Part shown: positions 63,504 through 64,000 of the stretch, one piece after another
Position numbering within the stretch: position 1 is the first letter of the stretch
Layout of the letters: every line of letters starts with the position of its first letter
Assembly: GCA_903970445.1 (NCBI GenBank)
Contig: CAJCIP010000005.1
Coordinates: forward strand, 50,143 to 114,142
DNA: 64,000 bases
Reading direction: 5' to 3'
DNA from: Verrucomicrobia bacterium Tous-C9LFEB
GTDB lineage: Bacteria > Acidobacteriota > Terriglobia > Terriglobales > Acidobacteriaceae
The notes under the pieces: model-generated
The model's input: the letters and a program-made list of their open reading frames with translations, nothing else
Databases searched by the model: none
Told to the model about the DNA's origin: nothing
Program-made: the position numbers and the translations under genes

Positions 63504-63935
63504 ATGCTCACTGTGCCACAACACCTCTACGACGCACTGCGCGCGCACGGCGAAGAAACCTATCCACACGAGTGCTGCGGCATCATGCTCGGCAAGGCCA
63601 ACAGCGAGAACCTCACCGTCCATCAACTCCTCCGCGCGGGCAACACCCGCACGGACTCCGCGCACAACCGCTACCAGATCGCACCGCAGGAGCTCATCGC
63701 CGCCCAGCGCGAGGGCCGCAGGCAGGGCCTGGACATCGTCGGCTTCTACCACTCCCACCCCGACCACCCCGCGCAGTGGTCCCCCACCGACTTCGCCGAG
63801 GCCCACTGGTTCGGCTGCGCCTACGTGATCACCGCAGTTGAAAAGGGCCGCGCCACCCTCACCAACAGCTTCCTCCTCACCGGCACAGGCGAAGACGACA
63901 AGGCGTTCACACTACAACCCATCGAGATCGTCTAG
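63504..63935 (+). CDS. JAMM/M67 metallopeptidase (Mov34/MPN/PAD-1 family)
   Basis: 143 residues from ATG 63504, preceded by TTAGGAGAACGA; a frame extension to 63450 is rejected. Glu is in HECCGIMLG and the zinc motif is GFYHSHPDHPAQWSPTDFAE (HxH and Asp). In several bacteria such proteins, called Mec, release cysteine from a sulfur carrier (CysO). Here it follows cysM by 123 bp on the same strand, consistent with that pathway, though no carrier gene is in view. Confidence 0.9.
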   Translation: MLTVPQHLYDALRAHGEETYPHECCGIMLGKANSENLTVHQLLRAGNTRTDSAHNRYQIAPQELIAAQREGRRQGLDIVGFYHSHPDHPAQWSPTDFAEAHWFGCAYVITAVEKGRATLTNSFLLTGTGEDDKAFTLQPIEIV

Positions 63936-63969
63936 CCATTGGCTCATATCCAAGTGCTAACCTTTTCCC

Positions 63970-64000
63970 GTGCGTCTGGTTCTCGATACCTCAATCCTCA
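63970..64000 (+). CDS. Possible PIN-domain protein, first ten codons only
   Basis: GTG at 63970 opens VRLVLDTSIL before the right edge. This matches the conserved N-terminus of VapC-type PIN domains, with the first catalytic Asp. Only ten codons are visible, so the call is tentative; no antitoxin gene was seen in the 34 bases after the JAMM gene. Confidence 0.4.
   Translation, partial: MRLVLDTSIL

Overview
The window (about 64 kb, moderately GC-rich) looks like a chromosomal segment of an Acidobacteriota bacterium, most likely class Terriglobia. This is inferred from gene content: an Oar-like TonB-dependent receptor with an N-terminal carboxypeptidase-regulatory domain, secreted Ig-like repeat proteins, many exported hypothetical proteins, a PQQ-dependent sugar dehydrogenase-like protein and a GH39/GH144 locus. 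I see no rRNA, CRISPR array, integrase or transposase. Most genes belong to short operons that change strand often.

Layout. 1-2.5 kb: the end of a purine operon (purF, then purL running off the left edge). 2.6-10.5 kb: a carbohydrate-uptake locus with a LacI regulator divergent from a TonB-dependent receptor, GH39 and GH144 enzymes; a LacI-type operator lies in the divergent gap and a terminator follows the receptor gene. 10.5-17.5 kb: a tripartite RND efflux operon with a divergent LysR regulator and a LysR-type inverted repeat between them. 17.5-21.3 kb: orphan trpE and gdhA, the latter with a readable promoter and terminator. 21.4-30 kb: Ig-like protein, pgsA, a Nei-type DNA glycosylase and a full-length Lhr helicase. 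30-36 kb: nucleoside salvage (cdd, pyrimidine-nucleoside phosphorylase, a secreted protein, NupC transporter, purine nucleoside phosphorylase, uridine kinase). 36-40.3 kb: accessory-looking stretch with a deoxyhypusine-synthase-like protein, a toxin-antitoxin pair whose toxin is frameshifted, an alpha/beta hydrolase and an XRE regulator/membrane protein pair with operator-like repeats. 40.4-51.8 kb: pncB, prolyl oligopeptidase, S1/P1 nuclease, DUF2062 protein, radical SAM protein, PQQ sugar dehydrogenase and hypothetical exported proteins. 51.9-55.7 kb: a translation/transcription cluster (tRNA-Thr, Tyr, Thr, Gly, Trp; rpmG, secE, nusG, rplK) that contains small unknown genes, has no tuf gene, and ends in a strong terminator straight after rplK. 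55.7-64 kb: M23 peptidase, thiL, rsmD, an M50-like protein that has lost its metal-binding motifs, rsmI, two unknowns, cysM with a JAMM peptidase, and the first codons of a probable PIN-domain gene.

The most noteworthy items are the predicted pseudo-site-2-protease with CBS domains, the RND permease without the canonical TM10 lysine, the readable regulator/operator arrangements (LacI, LysR, XRE), the single-base frameshift in the toxin gene, and the isolated rplK with its terminator.
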